A stretch of DNA of 14,103 bases, from assembly GCA_964393525.1 (NCBI GenBank), contig CAYMTV010000026.1, positions 1 to 14,103 on the forward strand. Direction: 5' to 3'. Under the pieces are notes generated by a model. It ran no database searches, had not been told where the DNA came from, and worked only from the letters and a program-made list of their open reading frames with translations. This document shows, piece by piece, positions 11,979 through 14,103 of the stretch (the stretch's first letter is position 1; each line of letters starts with the position of its first letter). Source of the stretch: CAYMTV01 sp964393525. Lineage in GTDB: Bacteria > Patescibacteriota > Microgenomatia > Daviesbacterales > UBA10151. The translations under genes were made by a program, and so were the position numbers.

Positions 11979-13303
11979 GCTATATCTTTGATCCTATGCA
12001 GTAAATAATCTCTGCTATTCTTTGATGAATCTTCTAAGACTTCTTTAAATAGTTTATTTAGGATTTCTCCTACTTTGGGGCCGGGTTTGATTTTTAAAAC
12101 TTCCATTACGTCTTTACCGTTGACTTTTAAATCTGCAATTGAAAAAGGTTTTTTTAATACTTCATCAATTCTTTGACGAAACATCTGCATCCTCCAGGAA
12201 ATTTCTTTTTCAGTTCCTCCACCTAACCTATCCCCAATCCTTACTGCCATCATGTCATCAACATTTTCTAATCCAACATTTCTAATAAACCTTCTGACAG
12301 CCGAGTCTGTTTGTTTTTCATCAACCGTAAACATATGCCATCTAACAAGATTAGTTAATTTTTCTGAGTTCCTTTTAGACAAACGAAACCTTTGGGTAAT
12401 CTTTTCTGTCAGTTTGCCGCCGACTATGTCATGCCCGTAAAAAGTTACATTCCCGTCTGGTTGAATATTTTTCGTATCAGGTTTGCCGATATCATGAATT
12501 AATGCAGCAAATCTGACTAATGGGTTTATAGAAGGACAGTGTTTTAAAGAGAGAAGAGAATGCTCTCCAATATCATAAATTCTTTCATGCTTTGGGCCTT
12601 CTTGGATTATTCCAAAACATTTCTCAACCTCAGGAAGTATAATTTGCAAAATTCCTGCTTCTCTTAGTTTCAAAACTCCTTGATGTGGATCTTTTGACTC
12701 AAGAAGCTTAAAAAATTCATCCCTAATTCTTTCTTCGGAAATCTCTTTTAAAAGTTGGGCATTTTTTTTAATTGACTCTAAAGTTTTTAGTTCGATATCA
12801 AATTCAAGTTGAGTTGCAATCCTCACAGCTCTAATGAGTCTTAGTGCATCTTCTTGGAAACGCTGATCCGGTTCCCCCACAGCCTTGATTAATTTATTTT
12901 TTATATCCTCCTTGCCACTAAATGGGTCCACTAAATTTCCATTTCTGTCCATCGCCATGGCATTTACCGTAAAATCGCGTCTTGCTAAATCTTCTTCTAT
13001 TTTATTGGTCCATGAGACTTCGACCGGGTGTCTGTGGTCACGGTAGTCTCCTTCCTTTCGCATTGTAGTAATCTCTAAAATCCCAAGTGGTGAATCTAAA
13101 CCAACAGTGCCAAATTTATTGTCATAAAACCCCTCCGAAAAAAGTTCTAAAATCTCATCTGGTTTAGCATCAGTTGTAAAATCCCAGTCTTGAACTTCTT
13201 TTCCCAAAAGTAAGTCACGCACCGCTCCTCCAACTATAAAAAGCTGGAAACCGTTTTTAGTAAATTTTTCGAATAAATCTTTTACTTCTGATGGTAAATC
13301 CAT
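11975..13303 (-). CDS. cca: CCA tRNA nucleotidyltransferase with HD domain
   Basis: This is a class II CCA-adding enzyme that builds or repairs the 3' CCA end of tRNAs without a template. It has 442 residues. The head domain holds FIVGGAVRDLLLG at 22-34, the catalytic pair D39/D41 in QDWDFTT, and RRDFTVNAMAM at 108-118. The neck has EPDQRFQEDALRLIRAVRIA at 144-163, with the EDALRxxRA base-recognition motif. The C-terminal half carries an HD phosphohydrolase-type domain: GEHSL at 246-250, ALIHDIGKPDTK at 267-278 and GHDIVGGK at 290-297, the residues that would bind metal for 2',3'-phosphatase or phosphodiesterase activity. The ATG at 13303 gives a normal N-terminus and is preceded at 6 bases by a TAGAAT box. 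The gene is convergent with secF (4-base overlap) and divergent from recJ. Confidence 0.95.
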   Translation of the reverse strand: MDLPSEVKDLFEKFTKNGFQLFIVGGAVRDLLLGKEVQDWDFTTDAKPDEILELFSEGFYDNKFGTVGLDSPLGILEITTMRKEGDYRDHRHPVEVSWTNKIEEDLARRDFTVNAMAMDRNGNLVDPFSGKEDIKNKLIKAVGEPDQRFQEDALRLIRAVRIATQLEFDIELKTLESIKKNAQLLKEISEERIRDEFFKLLESKDPHQGVLKLREAGILQIILPEVEKCFGIIQEGPKHERIYDIGEHSLLSLKHCPSINPLVRFAALIHDIGKPDTKNIQPDGNVTFYGHDIVGGKLTEKITQRFRLSKRNSEKLTNLVRWHMFTVDEKQTDSAVRRFIRNVGLENVDDMMAVRIGDRLGGGTEKEISWRMQMFRQRIDEVLKKPFSIADLKVNGKDVMEVLKIKPGPKVGEILNKLFKEVLEDSSKNSRDYLLHRIKDIA

Positions 13304-13309
13304 AGCTAA

Positions 13310-13315
13310 ATTCTA
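13310..13315 (-). promoter_or_regulatory. -10 box of cca, leaderless type
   Basis: TAGAAT on the minus strand (5 of 6 to consensus) is followed by six bases, TTAGCT, and then the cca ATG. Initiation would fall on the start codon. The -35 region has no good match, and no Shine-Dalgarno exists. Confidence 0.45.
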
Positions 13316-13343
13316 AGGGTTTTGCGGATAAAAGGAAAGGTCA

Positions 13344-13374
13344 ATAAGTGTGTTAAAATACTTTTTACACTTAT
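13344..13374 (+). promoter_or_regulatory. recJ promoter region with an 8-bp inverted repeat
   Basis: ATAAGTGT (13344-13351) and ACACTTAT (13367-13374) are perfectly complementary, and the second arm runs into the recJ ATG. Between them lies TTAAAATAC, containing a -10-like TAAAAT at 13354-13359. A repressor could cover the promoter here, or the arms could form a stem over the start codon. No convincing -35 is seen. Confidence 0.42.
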
Positions 13375-14103
13375 GTCCCGCTCTTGGAAAATTCTCCCAA
13401 AAATCTCGGATGATCTAAAATTGCAACTTCTGCATAATAGAGGGATAAATATCAAAAGGGAAATTGATGATTTTTTTAATCCATCCATTGATAGATTTAA
13501 AAAAGATCTGGAAATCCCGGGAATTTCTCCAGCCCAAAAAAGGATTCAAAAAGCAATAGAAAATCAGGAGCTCATCATAGTTTACGGTGATTATGACGTA
13601 GATGGGGTCTGTGCCAGTGCCATTATGTATAAAGCGCTGACAGAACTTGGTGCAAAAGTTTTACCTTATATTCCCCATAGGGAAAAGGAAGGGTATGGTT
13701 TATCAAATCAGGGTTTGGAATTTGCCCGGGATAGCGGAGCAGGGCTTGTAATTACGGTTGACAATGGGATTGTGGCAATAAACCAAGCAAAGTTTGCCAA
13801 AAAAATTGGTTTGGATTTAATTATTACAGATCACCACCTGCCATTAAAAGAATTACCAGAGGCACATGCGATCGTGCATTCAACAAAGATGTGTGGTGCA
13901 GCAGTAGCTTGGTGTTTGGTAAAAGATCTGATTTCAGAAGAACTTTCAAAAGATCTTTTGCAGTTTGTTGCAATTGCTACAATTGGGGATTTAATTCCTT
14001 TAATAGAGTTAGGGAGGGCATTTGTTTCAGAGGGTTTAAAAGTTATGAACAAAACCAAGAACATCGGACTTTTGGAACTTATTTTTGAATGCGGACTTAC
14101 TCC
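13373..14103 (+). CDS. recJ: Single-stranded-DNA exonuclease RecJ, N-terminal part (runs off the window)
   Basis: RecJ degrades single-stranded DNA 5' to 3' in recombination and repair. I translated the frame from the ATG at 13373 to the end: 243 residues with no stop, so the gene continues beyond 14103. The DHH-family motifs are all present: VYGDYDVDGVCASA at 70-83 (motif I), VITVDNGI at 126-133 (II), IITDHHLP at 150-157 (III, the DHH box), CGAAVAW at 174-180, and IATIGDLIPL at 201-210 (IV). The stretch between DHH and CGAAVA is short and reads AIVHSTKM where many RecJs have a longer loop with an asparagine-proline; this may be a lineage trait. DHHA1 and the OB fold lie outside the window. 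The gene is divergent from cca across 69 bases. Confidence 0.92.
   Translation, partial: MSRSWKILPKISDDLKLQLLHNRGINIKREIDDFFNPSIDRFKKDLEIPGISPAQKRIQKAIENQELIIVYGDYDVDGVCASAIMYKALTELGAKVLPYIPHREKEGYGLSNQGLEFARDSGAGLVITVDNGIVAINQAKFAKKIGLDLIITDHHLPLKELPEAHAIVHSTKMCGAAVAWCLVKDLISEELSKDLLQFVAIATIGDLIPLIELGRAFVSEGLKVMNKTKNIGLLELIFECGLT

Noticed and set aside
1..14103. Recoded TGA (as in some CPR lineages)
   Set aside because: TGA ends several genes at family-correct positions (7585-7587, 10778-10780, 11116-11118), so the standard bacterial code is used.
1..14103. CRISPR arrays, insertion sequences, phage or toxin-antitoxin modules
   Set aside because: No regularly spaced repeats, transposase motifs or paired small toxin/antitoxin genes were seen; apart from rnpB, repeats are single hairpins or palindromes.

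Overview
The window looks like ordinary chromosome from a small-genome bacterium, most likely a Patescibacteria/CPR member (Microgenomates-like). This placement is inferred from gene content, without any search: a tiny DUF5679 zinc-ribbon protein, DUF4446 and DUF3048 proteins, a secreted beta-repeat/membrane fusion, few Shine-Dalgarno sites, and several promoters whose -10 box lies only 5-7 nt before the start codon. TGA is used as a stop (for example at 7585-7587 and 10778-10780), so the code is standard. No phage, transposon, CRISPR or tRNA was seen.

Left part (1-2250): the tail of an unidentified gene overlaps an AI-2E-family membrane permease. A 700-bp RNA region on the minus strand follows. 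It holds one complete RNase P RNA gene (1444-1717) with a good promoter, a second and clearly different RNase P RNA 3' half (1073-1304), and between them an N-gap plus a short remnant carrying both ends of an rnpB-like gene. An HxlR-type regulator with a clear promoter and palindromic operator comes next, divergent from comM.

Middle (2249-5870): comM (a Mg-chelatase-like AAA+ helicase) and a secreted/membrane protein with 17-residue beta repeats run rightward to a symmetrical terminator. Opposite them are a 47-residue zinc-ribbon protein (DUF5679) with an unusual leader, and a small tail-anchored protein of unknown function.

Right part (5881-11978): DUF4446 and DUF3048 membrane proteins lead into a tightly packed operon: a winged-helix/nucleotidyltransferase-like regulator, secD, a stand-alone YqfO/NIF3-type domain, an unknown membrane protein, a small coiled-coil protein, then secF. 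The two halves of the SecDF motor are therefore separated by three genes joined by abutting or ATGA junctions. cca (tRNA CCA-adding enzyme) is convergent with secF, and the two stop codons share four bases. recJ, cut by the window edge, is divergent from cca.

The strongest unusual signals are the two architecturally different RNase P RNAs side by side, the split secD/secF operon, the hxlR operator, the leaderless-type promoters, and a near-perfect Shine-Dalgarno with no normal start codon upstream of the DUF5679 gene.
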